Below, one piece after another: positions 32,916 to 41,737 of a stretch of DNA of 64,000 bases. Position 1 is the first letter of the stretch. Each line of letters begins with the position of its first letter. Source of the stretch: Hutsoniella sourekii ATCC 700629 (GTDB lineage: Bacteria; Bacillota; Bacilli; Lactobacillales; Aerococcaceae); contig NZ_JADD01000004.1 in NCBI RefSeq assembly GCF_000518205.1, positions 1 to 64,000 on the forward strand. The letters are read 5' to 3'. The position numbers and the translations under genes were made by a program. The notes below the pieces were generated by a model. It ran no database searches and was not told where the DNA came from. It saw only the letters and a program-made list of their open reading frames with translations.

Positions 32916-33503
32916 TAAATTATGAATAATTAAAAGATTGCCTCATCTTAGCTATCTTTAGGATAGTCTCCTCCATATCTATTATAGAGGGACTCGAAAA
33001 TTAGACCTATAGCCGTATTAATCAGTATGTCAAAGGGGGAGTCAAATGACCATCCCATCAATCAAACATAGATTGGTGATGTGGCCGGGATTTTTGTCGC
33101 TGTTTATTCTCTCTACCTTATCACACCAATTGATCTGTTTCCTCCGGCAAATGATCTTCTCGTTCAAAATTTCTACTTTTCTAAGCAAAAAAACGAGGTT
33201 CTCAGACATTCACAAAACGCCTAGAACCCTCATTATTATGCGATTTATTCCCTTGATCTTTTCAGCTAACGCATTTAGGAGAGTAAGTCACTGCGTTCAA
33301 ACTCTCCTATAAAACCACCTACGCTCACGCTACGGAGCTGATTCTGAGCACTGCGTACTTTATCCGTAATTCGTATACTCTTACGGCTAAAGCATAACTC
33401 ACTAAGTTCGAACAGACTCAATCAATACTACGCACTCCACGTGTGTCGGTGATTTAGTATAAATTGATTTGAGCATGTTAAACGTATTGTTTTGATGTTA
33501 TTT
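32916..33503. other. 588-base gap: gene remnant plus repeat-rich block ending in a minus-strand terminator
   Basis: Around 33046 a strong site (AAAGGGGGAG) precedes a frame that soon loses coding character. A neighbouring frame (about 33080-33233) reads VAGIFVAVYSLYLITPIDLF, suggestive of a decayed DUF1232-like membrane protein. At 33187-33231 a stem GAGG(G)TTCT / AGAACCTC followed on the minus strand by TTTTTTT is a terminator. Between it and the toxin gene lie related segments TAAGTCACTGCGTTCAAAC (about 33284-33302) and TAACTCACTAAGTTCGAAC (about 33394-33412). No gene is visible in the right half. Confidence 0.4.
33187..33231 (-). terminator. Minus-strand terminator 270 bases past the RelE gene
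   Basis: On the minus strand the stem GAGGGTTCT / AGAACCTC closes a 20-base loop and is followed by CGTTTTTTT. It could end the toxin-antitoxin transcript or a separate small RNA made from the repeat-rich block. Confidence 0.6.
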
Positions 33504-33773
33504 TTATTTATATATATCTTTTCGATGACCAACATGAATATTGGTAATGACGAAAAGATTTTCATCAACCAAAGAAATTATTCGATAATCACCTACCCTA
33601 AAGCGAACGTAGTCCCTCCAATCACCCTTCAGCGTTTTACCAGGGGTAGTCGGAAAGTCTACATTGACTAAATGCTTACCAATCCATTTCAAGATTTGCT
33701 TTTGAACACCCCTATCCAAACGAGCAAACTCTTCTTCAAAACTTGAAGCAAAAACCACTTGATATTTAGCCAT
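33504..33773 (-). CDS. RelE/ParE-family toxin
   Basis: An 89-residue mRNA-interferase-type toxin: VVFASSFEEEFARLDRGVQK, LKGDWRDYVRFRVGDYRIIS and the closing IHVGHRKDIYK are the standard RelE/StbE strand pattern with the basic R-x-R...Y-R-I core and H-R-K-D-I-Y tail. It overlaps the antitoxin gene by 8 bases. Expected to cleave ribosome-bound mRNA when the antitoxin is lost. Confidence 0.92.
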   Translation of the reverse strand: MAKYQVVFASSFEEEFARLDRGVQKQILKWIGKHLVNVDFPTTPGKTLKGDWRDYVRFRVGDYRIISLVDENLFVITNIHVGHRKDIYK

Positions 33774-33990
33774 ATTGTTCCATCATTTCATCAAAGGTCT
33801 TAACTTTTTTTCCAGCTTTCTCCCACTCTTCATAAGCTTGGTCTGCCATCATCACATCAAAATCATTTTCTAACTTTTCCAAAATCGCTGTACGAATAAA
33901 CTCTGCTTTGGAGATTTCTTTGGCGTGCGTGTATTTTTCAAGTGATTCATTAAGTTGGTCATCTAATCTAACTGAAATTGGGGAAGTCAT
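33766..33990 (-). CDS. RelB-like ribbon-helix-helix antitoxin
   Basis: The 74-residue partner of the toxin starts SPISVRLDDQLNESLEKYTH then EISKAEFIRTAI, the RHH DNA-binding fold. An acidic tail (FDVMMADQAYEEWEKAG) should wrap the toxin. GGAGTG precedes the ATG. It is likely autoregulated from the promoter just upstream (about 34000-34030). Confidence 0.9.
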   Translation of the reverse strand: MTSPISVRLDDQLNESLEKYTHAKEISKAEFIRTAILEKLENDFDVMMADQAYEEWEKAGKKVKTFDEMMEQYG

Positions 33991-34358
33991 ATTTTCACTC
34001 CTTGTAGTTCATAGTAACTACATTGTAGCATAGTAATGAATCGTCGGCAAGAATTAATCTTTTAATCGATTATTTCATATCTATCCTCTCTCCTAGAAAA
34101 TCATAAATAAGCTATGACATTTTCTTAGCTTCTTCTTTATTAGATATTACCGCCTTGAATTGTCTTAATTTCTTTTTCTTGTTAACACTATACCTACAAT
34201 AGTACTGCTTAAAGCAATGGGTGCCAATCTGAAATAATCCATTCAAACGCTAAAAACTGTTCCTACTATTGCAGTTTCCAGATGAGCATGAAGATGTATC
34301 CTTGGTAGAGTAAAGAGAATATGACTATGACTTTGGAAAAGAATAGTCTATCCCTAGA
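33991..34358. other. Gap of about 370 bases without an intact gene
   Basis: It contains the antitoxin promoter area. On the minus strand near 34130-34240 are two short frames that look like the broken end of a gene (LAPIALSSTIVGIVLTRKRN in one, KKLRQFKAVISNKEEAKKMS in another). These may be the relics of a membrane or wall-anchored protein gene; too little remains to name it. Confidence 0.3.
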
Positions 34359-34414
34359 TGAACTGCCCCCCTAAAGTTGGATTTTTCTTGGTCCAACTTT
34401 AGGGGGGCAGTTCA
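34359..34414. repeat. Perfect 23-bp palindrome resembling fused IS3-type ends (or terminator)
   Basis: Arms at 34359-34381 (TGAACTGCCCCCCTAAAGTT plus GGA) and 34392-34414 are perfect inverse copies with a 10-base spacer. TGAAC...CCCC-type tips resemble termini of IS3-family elements, with tips pointing outward as in an element deleted down to its ends. It lies 27 bases past the stop of the 34441 gene and could also end its transcript, but no T-run follows on the minus strand. Confidence 0.6.
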
Positions 34415-34440
34415 TTCCGCAATTGCTTGGCTAGCACTTT

Positions 34441-36279
34441 TTAGTTTTTCTTATTGATAAATAAGTATCCTTCAGTTTCTCCAAAGTATTTAAAGTAGCC
34501 AGTAACCAGTAAGTCTATTTCAAAGTCACCTTGACTAAAGTGAATGCTTTCAGGAGATACTTCATTATAGGATACGAGAAAATCACCTTTTTCAAGTGGC
34601 AGGTCCATTAATGTTTGGCCGGCTTGGCTAATGGAAATTCGCAAATATGAATGAGGAGAATCATATCTGACAACGAGCAAGTAGTTTTGATCATCAAGAG
34701 TTAACTTGCGATGCATTTCCCTTGGAATTAGATCACGATGACCGGTCTCCTCCGCCTTTTTGGCGACTGCTTGATCTTTAGGCTGAACCTCAAATTGATC
34801 CGACTTAAAGGAAACAATGGCATCATACTGACCATTAATATTAAGTGCCCCCTCCTCGTTATAGCTGGCCTGATTCGGACCATTACTTGGCTGGTCAGAC
34901 TTAATGGCAAATTCCAAGTGAGTATAGTTATCCAATGTCTGCGGGTCAAATACTAATTCACGAACCGATAAGTAACCAGCAAGATCCTGACTTTCAAAAG
35001 GAAAAACAAGTTGATCAGCCGGTAGATAATTGTGGTCACTTTGACGTCTAGCTTCAATTAAGTCTAATAGCGAAACACGCGTTAAGACCTGGCCATGGTC
35101 GTCTTTTAAGGTGAGGATGTAGCGGTCTGGGTTTGCTTGAAATGAATCTTCAAGAGTCAAGTGCTGATCCTCAATTTCTATTGGCCAAGTGTTTGTCTTA
35201 CCATCATAAAGATAATCTGACCAATCCACCGTGATCAACTCGGTTTGACTCACTTGATCTTGCAAGATTTTGTCACGTTCTTCAGGCTTCAGCAGAATCC
35301 TCTGATCATCAATTGGAAATTCCAGCAGCGGTTGACTATTGGTAAGTAGCGACTCGGGACTATAACCGAAGCTCTCAATGAAGGCAGCTTCGCCTTCAAC
35401 CGATGGATGATACGGATTCTCATAATATTGATTAATAACTGCCAGTTCCTCAGGCAAATTCATTGTAGACATGGCTTTAGTATAATAAACAAGGTCTTTT
35501 CTTTCAGGAATTGTTAAATCAAAGTTAGCATTCTTTTGGATGTGACCATTAGACCAAAGCCCTCTTTCTTCCAAATAAGCAATATATTGGGAAGGATTAT
35601 AAGGTGTGGGCTGTACCCATGCTAAAATTAGAAAAGCAACTACCATGAGCAAGGGAACCCCACCCAACCAGGTTAGCCAGCTTCTCTGTTTGCTCCCGGT
35701 GAATCGTGGCAAGACCAAGGTCGTTAAAAGTGGCAACAAGCCCATAGCTAGGAGTTGATTAAGATAGCGATTCCTATTAATCGAATTAAAATCTTTGGCA
35801 ATACTTATTCCCATAAGAAAATATAAGACAATAATTGGGACCATAACTAAAAACATCTTTAAAATAAAAGCTCCCAATTGTCTTAGATTCTCACTTTCGC
35901 GCAGGTCAACCTTTGTAATTGCAAAGATAAAATTAAAAACCACCAGGCCCAAAATCAAAGCGACATAATATGAATCATGCACATCACCGTAATTTGACAC
36001 CGTGGCTCGTCCTATTATGATCAAGGCACTCAGAAATGGAATCAAGTAGCAAATAATAGCCAGACGCCACTTAGTTAAGGCTTTACAGCCTTTAATGGGC
36101 CGAGTGGGTCCCAGTTGACTTGATAGATTACGGGCTGTGAGATGAAATAGCCCCAGAAGAAAGAGAAAATGGTTGATTTTAGCTGACCAATAGGGAGTCA
36201 TTCCTATTCCAGCGATGATCACCACCAGTAAAAAACAAATAAAAGGTAACTTGAAGCGCTTTAAATTTGTTATCATCAT
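34441..36279 (-). CDS. Large membrane protein, unknown (DUF4153-like?)
   Basis: A 612-residue protein. About seven hydrophobic helices fill residues 10-230, followed by an extracellular region of about 380 residues with many aromatic and charged strands and no cysteine pattern. The motif RNRYLNQLLAMGLLPLLTTL (about 160-180) resembles the region found in DUF4153 proteins, a weak match from memory. No neighbour suggests a role. It is a single gene between the IS-like palindrome and the FAD protein (49-base gap), possibly co-transcribed with the latter. Confidence 0.5.
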   Translation of the reverse strand: MMITNLKRFKLPFICFLLVVIIAGIGMTPYWSAKINHFLFLLGLFHLTARNLSSQLGPTRPIKGCKALTKWRLAIICYLIPFLSALIIIGRATVSNYGDVHDSYYVALILGLVVFNFIFAITKVDLRESENLRQLGAFILKMFLVMVPIIVLYFLMGISIAKDFNSINRNRYLNQLLAMGLLPLLTTLVLPRFTGSKQRSWLTWLGGVPLLMVVAFLILAWVQPTPYNPSQYIAYLEERGLWSNGHIQKNANFDLTIPERKDLVYYTKAMSTMNLPEELAVINQYYENPYHPSVEGEAAFIESFGYSPESLLTNSQPLLEFPIDDQRILLKPEERDKILQDQVSQTELITVDWSDYLYDGKTNTWPIEIEDQHLTLEDSFQANPDRYILTLKDDHGQVLTRVSLLDLIEARRQSDHNYLPADQLVFPFESQDLAGYLSVRELVFDPQTLDNYTHLEFAIKSDQPSNGPNQASYNEEGALNINGQYDAIVSFKSDQFEVQPKDQAVAKKAEETGHRDLIPREMHRKLTLDDQNYLLVVRYDSPHSYLRISISQAGQTLMDLPLEKGDFLVSYNEVSPESIHFSQGDFEIDLLVTGYFKYFGETEGYLFINKKN

Positions 36280-36328
36280 GAACTCCTTATTTCCCTGGAT
36301 ATGTATGATTTGAAGCTAGTTTACATGC

Positions 36329-37750
36329 TTATGCAAACTTGGAATCATTCTTGATTATTTGCCGGATTGCTCGTGCTGCTTGGGCTTGAATAATATAAAT
36401 GGAATTTGCCTGATAGATAGTTCCTTCAACGAGTAGACCGTGAGCAGTCGCATTGGCTAAGATTCCCCATCTGGGCGACTTAATTTGGCTAGTCTTGGCT
36501 TCAATCTTAATGCCCCACCTTGGATCGGCTTCAATAATCCCTTGGCTAGCCAGTTGAGCCAGCAAGGGCTGATTTTGGATGGCTGGATCCAATCCCATCC
36601 CATTAATCAAGTAATCTAACTTCAAGGCTTGATTGATAAGGAAGCCTGGGTAGAGTGGCCGAATGTCATGAATTCCGGCTAATACTTCCAATTGCCTAGA
36701 ATTTGCTAGGTCCAGTAAGCCCTCTGCCGATTCAGGCGGAATCTTGGCTTTGGTTAACTGACTGGTGCGGTGATATTTAGCCAGGAATAATTCCTGATCT
36801 TGCGGAGTCATTTGCGACCAATACAAGTTAAGCAAGCGGGTAAGCTGTAAGAAGATAAGTTCAGCGATGGCCACTTCTTCCGGGTGGTCTAGCGAATCTC
36901 TTAAGCTAGCTAATCCAGCTTCAAGTCTGGTGGACTGGTAATGAGCCCAATTAATTCCGTGCGCCTGGAATTCTGCTTGAATCAAGTGGTCAAGTTCACT
37001 AAAAACCAGACCTTTATCAAGCTTAATCCGTTCCCTGACACGGTCTATAGTCAGATGGTAGAAGCTTAAACTCGACTTCTGCAGAACATCCGCTACAGGG
37101 ACCTGCCCCTGTCTGGATAGTAAGTAAATTTTATGCGCTTCTTTTTGCTTGGCTAGATATTTAGTGATATCAATAGCAGTTAAATTGGAGCCTAGGATAC
37201 CTAACCTAGAGCCCTGGTTAATTGACTTTAATTCTTGCTCTAAGGGATAGGGCTGGTGAATATAAGTTGGCTTTCCTTGAAGCTGGTATGGATCCTGATA
37301 AGCAGTCCGACCCACACATAGATGAATCCGGTCATAAATTCGGCCACCGGGATGGACCTGCCATTGCTGGGTGTCTTCCAAGTAATCCAAGCGGTCAACC
37401 CAGTGGTTGATGATTCTGGCTTGGACTTGGCTGGCTGCTTGATAAGTGTAGCCTCTTAAGTAGTCCCCATAGGTTTGGCGCGAGCTATAGCTTTGGTCAA
37501 CGCCTTGACTGTGTAACCAATCCGCGTAGTGGCCAGGTTGGTAATAACTATATGAGATTGTTTCGGCCCGGGTATTCACTAAGACATCACAATCATCCGC
37601 TCGAAAAGGTAAACCCCTGCCCCAAGAATCAGCTTGATCATAGCAATCAATCAAGTAATGCCTTATTTGAGCTGCAGACAGCGAATGAGCATAGGTATCT
37701 AGAACGGCACTGCCACTAATTCCCATGCCAATAATGGCTACTTTGATCAT
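36329..37750 (-). CDS. FAD/NAD(P)-binding protein (NAD_binding_9 type)
   Basis: A 473-residue soluble protein opening with the Rossmann motif VAIIGMGISGSAVLDTYAHS and DQADSWGRGLPFRADD, VNTRAETISYSY. This is the pattern of the FAD-NAD(P)-binding family related to L-lysine N-hydroxylase-like folds. A second nucleotide loop LGILGSNLTAIDITKYLAK appears near residue 190. The substrate is unknown. It precedes the DUF4153-like gene and follows folD on the same strand with a 24-base gap, but no pathway link is evident. Confidence 0.8.
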   Translation of the reverse strand: MIKVAIIGMGISGSAVLDTYAHSLSAAQIRHYLIDCYDQADSWGRGLPFRADDCDVLVNTRAETISYSYYQPGHYADWLHSQGVDQSYSSRQTYGDYLRGYTYQAASQVQARIINHWVDRLDYLEDTQQWQVHPGGRIYDRIHLCVGRTAYQDPYQLQGKPTYIHQPYPLEQELKSINQGSRLGILGSNLTAIDITKYLAKQKEAHKIYLLSRQGQVPVADVLQKSSLSFYHLTIDRVRERIKLDKGLVFSELDHLIQAEFQAHGINWAHYQSTRLEAGLASLRDSLDHPEEVAIAELIFLQLTRLLNLYWSQMTPQDQELFLAKYHRTSQLTKAKIPPESAEGLLDLANSRQLEVLAGIHDIRPLYPGFLINQALKLDYLINGMGLDPAIQNQPLLAQLASQGIIEADPRWGIKIEAKTSQIKSPRWGILANATAHGLLVEGTIYQANSIYIIQAQAARAIRQIIKNDSKFA

Positions 37751-37774
37751 CTAACCACCTATTCCGCTTGTGAT

Positions 37775-38635
37775 TTAGTCTAATTCAAGATTTTGTTGTT
37801 GGATGGCACAAGCAATGGTCTGCTCCATTAACATGGCAACAGTCATAGGCCCCACCCCACCTGGAACCGGGGTAATAGCTGAAGCTTTGTCTGACATTGA
37901 CTCATAATCGAAGTCACCCACTAACTTACCATCAGCTTGACGATTGATACCAACATCGATTAAGACGGCTCCATCTTTAACAGCAGCAGCCGGAATGACA
38001 TTAGGCTTACCGACGGCTGAGACGATAATATCTGCTTGACCAGCCAAATCTTCTAGATTTTGAGTCTTGGAATGAGCCAAGGTGACAGTAGCATCTGCTT
38101 GGGTCATCAAAAGACTAAGCGGTGTGCCAACGATTTGGCTTCTTCCAATAATTAAGGCTTGTCGACCGGTTAAATCAATATCATATTGATCGAGTAAGTA
38201 CATGATCCCCTTGGGTGTACACGGGATTAATTGGGCCTGGTTGCGCGCCAACTGTCCCAAGTTATAAGGATGCAAGCCATCCACATCCTTATGTGGGGCG
38301 ATTTGTTCGGCGACTAGATTGGGATTCAAGTGGTCAGGAAGCGGCAATTGAACCAGTAAAGCATGGCAATCACTGGCTTGGTTATAGCTTTGAATCACTT
38401 GGTGGAGCTCTTCTTGACTAATTTCTTCATCCAATCTTACCCACTCAAATTCCATGCCTAGATTGACAGCCTTCTTCTCCTTTTGTCCTACATAGACCTT
38501 ACTAGCTGGATCCTGGCCGACGGTAATTACTACCAGCTTAACCGAAGCTCCTTGACTCTTAATTTGAGCGACTCTTTCCTTGTGTTGTTGCGTTAGTTGT
38601 TTGGCTAATTCTTTACCATTAATGATAGTTGTCAT
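37775..38635 (-). CDS. folD: Bifunctional methylene-THF dehydrogenase/methenyl-THF cyclohydrolase
   Basis: The start is set at ATG 38635 (AAGGAGAATTGCT before it), giving 286 residues, the usual FolD length. Signature regions: VGQDPASKVYVGQKEKKAVN (with the catalytic Tyr-x3-Lys), VQLPLPDHLN, PHKDVDGLHPYN, CTPKGIMYLLDQYDID, GRSQIVGTPLSLLM and PVPGGVGPMTVAML. It converts methylene-THF to formyl-THF, feeding purine and fMet synthesis; it also connects with ThyA through the same folate pool. Confidence 0.96.
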   Translation of the reverse strand: MTTIINGKELAKQLTQQHKERVAQIKSQGASVKLVVITVGQDPASKVYVGQKEKKAVNLGMEFEWVRLDEEISQEELHQVIQSYNQASDCHALLVQLPLPDHLNPNLVAEQIAPHKDVDGLHPYNLGQLARNQAQLIPCTPKGIMYLLDQYDIDLTGRQALIIGRSQIVGTPLSLLMTQADATVTLAHSKTQNLEDLAGQADIIVSAVGKPNVIPAAAVKDGAVLIDVGINRQADGKLVGDFDYESMSDKASAITPVPGGVGPMTVAMLMEQTIACAIQQQNLELD

Positions 38636-38799
38636 AGCAATTCTCCTTGTTTTTAATCTCATTTTAAGTTTAGCTAAATAGCTAGCCCTTGTAAAGTAGC
38701 ATTTAGTTCGAAATCGAAGCATATCAGTGGATGAATAGCTGCTAATCGTATATAGTTAAGGTAAGTCAGTTACATGGTATCAAATAATAGGAGGTTTTT

Positions 38800-39756
38800 A
38801 TGGGATTATTAGTTGACGGAAAGTGGCAAGATAAATGGTATGACACCGAATCAACCGGTGGTAAATTTGTTCGTAGCCAATCACAATTTAGAAATTGGAT
38901 CACCAAAGACGGCAGTGCTGGACCAACGGGTCAAGCAGGATTCAAGGCAGAAGCGGGACGTTATCATCTCTACGTCTCACTAGCTTGTCCTTGGGCCCAC
39001 CGAACGCTGATTCTAAGAGCGCTCAAGGGATTAGAAGACATGATCTCTATTTCTGTGGTTAACCCATTGATGCGCGAAAACGGTTGGACCTTTGATGAAG
39101 GGCCAGGAGTCATCCAAGATCCCATTCATCAAGCAGATTACTTGTATCAAGTCTACCTAGCTGCAGACAGTAAGTATAGTGGCCGGGTCACTGTGCCTGT
39201 CTTATGGGACAAGGAAAAAGAAACCATCGTCAACAATGAATCATCTGAAATTATCCGGATGTTAAATTCAGCCTTTGATGAGATAGGTGCCAAACCAGGT
39301 AATTACAGTCCTGAAAATTTAATGGATGAGATCGATCAAGTCAATGATTATGTCTATGACCATATCAACAATGGCGTCTACAAGGCAGGCTTTGCTACTC
39401 AACAAGATGTCTATGAAGAAGAAGTTGAAAGCGTCTTTGAAGGGTTGGACAAGATTGAAGCCCTACTGGAAAAGCAAGATTATTTGGTGGGGGATCAATT
39501 AACTGAAGCAGATATTCGTCTATTCACGACCTTGGTTCGCTTTGACGCTGTTTACTATAGTCACTTCAAGTGTAATTACCGTCGCTTGATTGATTATCCA
39601 AATCTGTGGCTATATACACGTAAGTTCTACCACTTACCAGGCATCGAAGAGACTGTTAATTTCCAACACATCAAGGACCACTACTACAAGAGTCACGATA
39701 CAATTAACCCTAATGGGATTGTTCCAAGTGGGCCTGTTCTAGACTTTAGTTTATAG
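38800..39756 (+). CDS. Glutathionyl-hydroquinone reductase (ECM4/YqjG family GST)
   Basis: A 318-residue protein with the family N-terminus (KWQDKWYDTESTGGKFVRSQ) and the redox Cys63 in SLACPWAHRT. V-P-V-L-W-D and NNESSEIIRMLN (thioredoxin-like glutathione site) and the C-terminal helical GST domain with ADIRLFTTLVRFDAVYYSHFK follow. It reduces glutathionylated hydroquinones, a detox role. AGGAGGTTTTT precedes the ATG. It is single, with a strong shared terminator. Confidence 0.93.
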   Translation: MGLLVDGKWQDKWYDTESTGGKFVRSQSQFRNWITKDGSAGPTGQAGFKAEAGRYHLYVSLACPWAHRTLILRALKGLEDMISISVVNPLMRENGWTFDEGPGVIQDPIHQADYLYQVYLAADSKYSGRVTVPVLWDKEKETIVNNESSEIIRMLNSAFDEIGAKPGNYSPENLMDEIDQVNDYVYDHINNGVYKAGFATQQDVYEEEVESVFEGLDKIEALLEKQDYLVGDQLTEADIRLFTTLVRFDAVYYSHFKCNYRRLIDYPNLWLYTRKFYHLPGIEETVNFQHIKDHYYKSHDTINPNGIVPSGPVLDFSL

Positions 39757-39767
39757 TCTCAACAAAT

Positions 39768-39815
39768 AAAGACACCAGCAGGCTAAGAAAGCCAAGTTGC
39801 TGGTGTCTTATTTTA
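39768..39815. terminator. Bidirectional terminator between the GST-like gene and niaX
   Basis: A 10-bp stem GACACCAGCA / TGCTGGTGTC (39771-39780 with 39798-39807) is flanked by AAATAAA and TTATTTTA, fitting both convergent genes. Confidence 0.82.
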
Positions 39816-39816
39816 G

Positions 39817-40380
39817 TTAAATATCAATCGTTGATAAGGGTGTCTTGACCCGTTGGTTGAGTGCTTTGGTTAATTGGTAAGCAATCTCAAAATCCATCAG
39901 TCCATGAAGGAAGCTTCCGACGCCAACAAGAACCAATAAGAAATAAAAATAATTATAGCCGTTGGCAGTACCTTGCGTAATAATTAATACCACGGTCACT
40001 TCTGCTAGACTGTGCAAGATATTGACCCACACACTATACAAGTATCGTTGCTTGGTCGATTGTAGCACTTGTGGACGCTTCATGATGTAATTGGACCCAA
40101 TTGTAGCAAAGATCACGTGGCTGACTGCCCGTGCGACAATAACAATTGGAAAACCAGCAATAAAGAATCCCAGTCCAGAGCCCAGAGCGACAAAAAGAGC
40201 AACTTGCGGGCTAACAAACATGGCCATGACTACCGGCACATGACTAGCTAAGGTGTAAGAAGCTGGTCCGACTACTATTTTGACAGGCATAATGATAGGT
40301 ATCAGTATTGCCAAGGCTGTCAGTAGCGCTGTGATTGTCATTCGTCGCAAGCGCTGATTAGATGATTGGTATGATTGCAT
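39817..40380 (-). CDS. niaX: Niacin ECF transporter S component (NiaX)
   Basis: A 187-residue protein with five or six membrane helices. The opening MTITALLTALAILIPIIMPV, SYTLASHVPVVMAMFVSP and G-S-G-L-G-F-F-I-A-G match the NiaX family of energy-coupling-factor S components, which capture nicotinate for the shared EcfAAT module. Its promoter carries a palindrome overlapping the -35 box, and the NiaR repressor gene lies directly upstream; both support the niacin assignment. Confidence 0.88.
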   Translation of the reverse strand: MQSYQSSNQRLRRMTITALLTALAILIPIIMPVKIVVGPASYTLASHVPVVMAMFVSPQVALFVALGSGLGFFIAGFPIVIVARAVSHVIFATIGSNYIMKRPQVLQSTKQRYLYSVWVNILHSLAEVTVVLIITQGTANGYNYFYFLLVLVGVGSFLHGLMDFEIAYQLTKALNQRVKTPLSTIDI

Positions 40381-40406
40381 TGGATGAACTCCCCCTTTAA
40401 GGGTTC

Positions 40407-40436
40407 ATTATACGTGGTAACTTGACAGGTGTCAAG
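40407..40436 (-). promoter_or_regulatory. Consensus niaX promoter with overlapping NiaR operator
   Basis: On the minus strand TTGACA (40430-40435), a 17-base spacer and TATAAT (40407-40412) form a perfect SigA promoter. The dyad CTTGACA-CC-TGTCAAG (40421-40436) covers the -35 box, as expected for repression by the neighbouring NiaR when niacin is present. Confidence 0.85.
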
Positions 40437-40445
40437 ACAGTAAAA

Positions 40446-40973
40446 TTAAGAATCAGCCAGTAGGATATTAGCTTCTTTGAGCGCTTCTTTGATGGCCGGG
40501 AAACTTTCACTGTCTTGACAGCTAATGGTATGGGAGTGGATCCCTTCAGTCAAGGAACTGAGTAGAATCCCCTGGTAGGCCTCCATCTGACGAATAAATA
40601 AATGAAGGTCATCTTGGCTACGTAGTTGTAGTGGTGCGGTAATCAGGCCATAAACTGGATGATCCACTTCCACACTCTCTACTTGACCGCCCAGATTAAG
40701 AATAATTTCCAACTCTTCTTCCATTTGTTTGGCCTCGTGGTAACAGACAATGCGTCCTTGATAGGGGTGTTTGGAACTAGCTTGACTCCCCTGGGCCAGG
40801 TAGCCACGATTGGTTGCGAGTATTTGGTGGTCCGCTGCTCGAAGCAAGGCAATATCACCGACAATGATTTGCCGGCTCACCTGAAACTGCTTGGCTAATT
40901 GCGTGGCAGTGACCGGTTTATCTGAAGCTTCAAGAATATCAAGAATCGCCCTTCTACGTTCTGGTGCTTTCAA
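40446..40973 (-). CDS. niaR: NiaR-type transcriptional repressor (HTH_11 + 3H domain)
   Basis: The start is set at TTG 40973 (GGAG at suitable spacing), giving 175 residues, the family size; the longer frame would add an unlikely hydrophobic leader. The N-terminal winged helix (RRRAILDILEASDKPVTATQ, QFQVSRQIIVGDIALLRAAD) is followed by the 3H domain. Its metal/nicotinate histidines are seen in CYHEAKQ, VDHPVYG and IHSHTISC. It senses niacin and represses niaX just downstream, whose promoter holds the matching palindrome. Confidence 0.9.
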   Translation of the reverse strand: MKAPERRRAILDILEASDKPVTATQLAKQFQVSRQIIVGDIALLRAADHQILATNRGYLAQGSQASSKHPYQGRIVCYHEAKQMEEELEIILNLGGQVESVEVDHPVYGLITAPLQLRSQDDLHLFIRQMEAYQGILLSSLTEGIHSHTISCQDSESFPAIKEALKEANILLADS

Positions 40974-41049
40974 ATCTTTATCACTCCAATCTAGTTTCTG
41001 GTTATTTGCGATTAATTTTATTATAATGAGTGCCAAGGTGGTGATCAAG

Positions 41050-41718
41050 ATGAAAGTGGCAGTCTTTGCTGGAACGCCAGTCGATACCCATATGGGAATC
41101 CAATCCATCAATAAGCTTGGCTACGAGGGCTTGTCCTACCCTCTAGCAGAAACGCCCCAAGAACAGACCCGGCTTCAATATGAATCAGCCGATTACTTGG
41201 CTGAACGCTTCAAGCAAGCCGTTATTAATTCACGCTTAGCCGGTGCCGAAGCCTATTTTCTTAATTGTAATTCGCTATCAAGTGCCATTGACTATCATGC
41301 GATTGCTCATGAACTGCAAGTAGAGATCATATCTCCTTTGGATATCTACCATGATCTGGCCAAGCAAGCAGGTAATTTCCTGGTCTTAGCGGCTAATGGG
41401 ATCTCTGCCTACCAGGTCGACCGTATCCTAACGCGTGAGTATCCGGGTCGGCGTAATGTCACCCTGGGTCATTTGGCTCTCGTTGAAGCCATTGAAGCGG
41501 GAATAGATCCAGATCAGATTATAGAAGACTTGGGTCTTAAGTCATTAATCCAGAGCTATAGTCAGCTTCAAGTCCCAGCTTATCAATTAGGAGCAATCTT
41601 ACTGGCCTGCACTCATTTTCCTTACATGAAGGAGGCCCTCCAAAGAGTGAGTCCCCTTCCGATTATTGACCCGCTCGATTATATGCTGGACCGAATTAAT
41701 CCGCCCCACAGGCACTAG
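41050..41718 (+). CDS. Aspartate/glutamate racemase family protein
   Basis: The start is set at ATG 41050 (AAGGTGG 7 bases upstream), giving 222 residues; the frame extends further upstream without support. Two active-site cysteine motifs are visible: FLNCNSLSSAI (first Cys) and LLACTHFPYM (second Cys), with opening V-A-V-F-A-G-T-P-V-D-T. This is the Asp/Glu/hydantoin racemase fold. It is somewhat shorter than MurI (about 265), and the first motif is N-C-N-S rather than A-C-N-T, so the substrate may not be glutamate. It diverges from niaR. Confidence 0.8.
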   Translation: MKVAVFAGTPVDTHMGIQSINKLGYEGLSYPLAETPQEQTRLQYESADYLAERFKQAVINSRLAGAEAYFLNCNSLSSAIDYHAIAHELQVEIISPLDIYHDLAKQAGNFLVLAANGISAYQVDRILTREYPGRRNVTLGHLALVEAIEAGIDPDQIIEDLGLKSLIQSYSQLQVPAYQLGAILLACTHFPYMKEALQRVSPLPIIDPLDYMLDRINPPHRH

Positions 41719-41737
41719 GCTTGGAGGCGGATTTTTT
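41698..41737. terminator. Terminator after the racemase gene
   Basis: The stem AATCCGCC / GGCGGATT (41698-41705 with 41726-41733) is followed by TTTTT on the plus strand. It overlaps the racemase stop and lies next to the DUF503 stop, so it may serve both. Confidence 0.8.

Noticed and set aside
33046..33312. 88-residue plus-strand frame with a strong ribosome site
   Set aside because: Coding character is lost after about 15 residues and a different frame looks more protein-like; kept only as a possible gene remnant.
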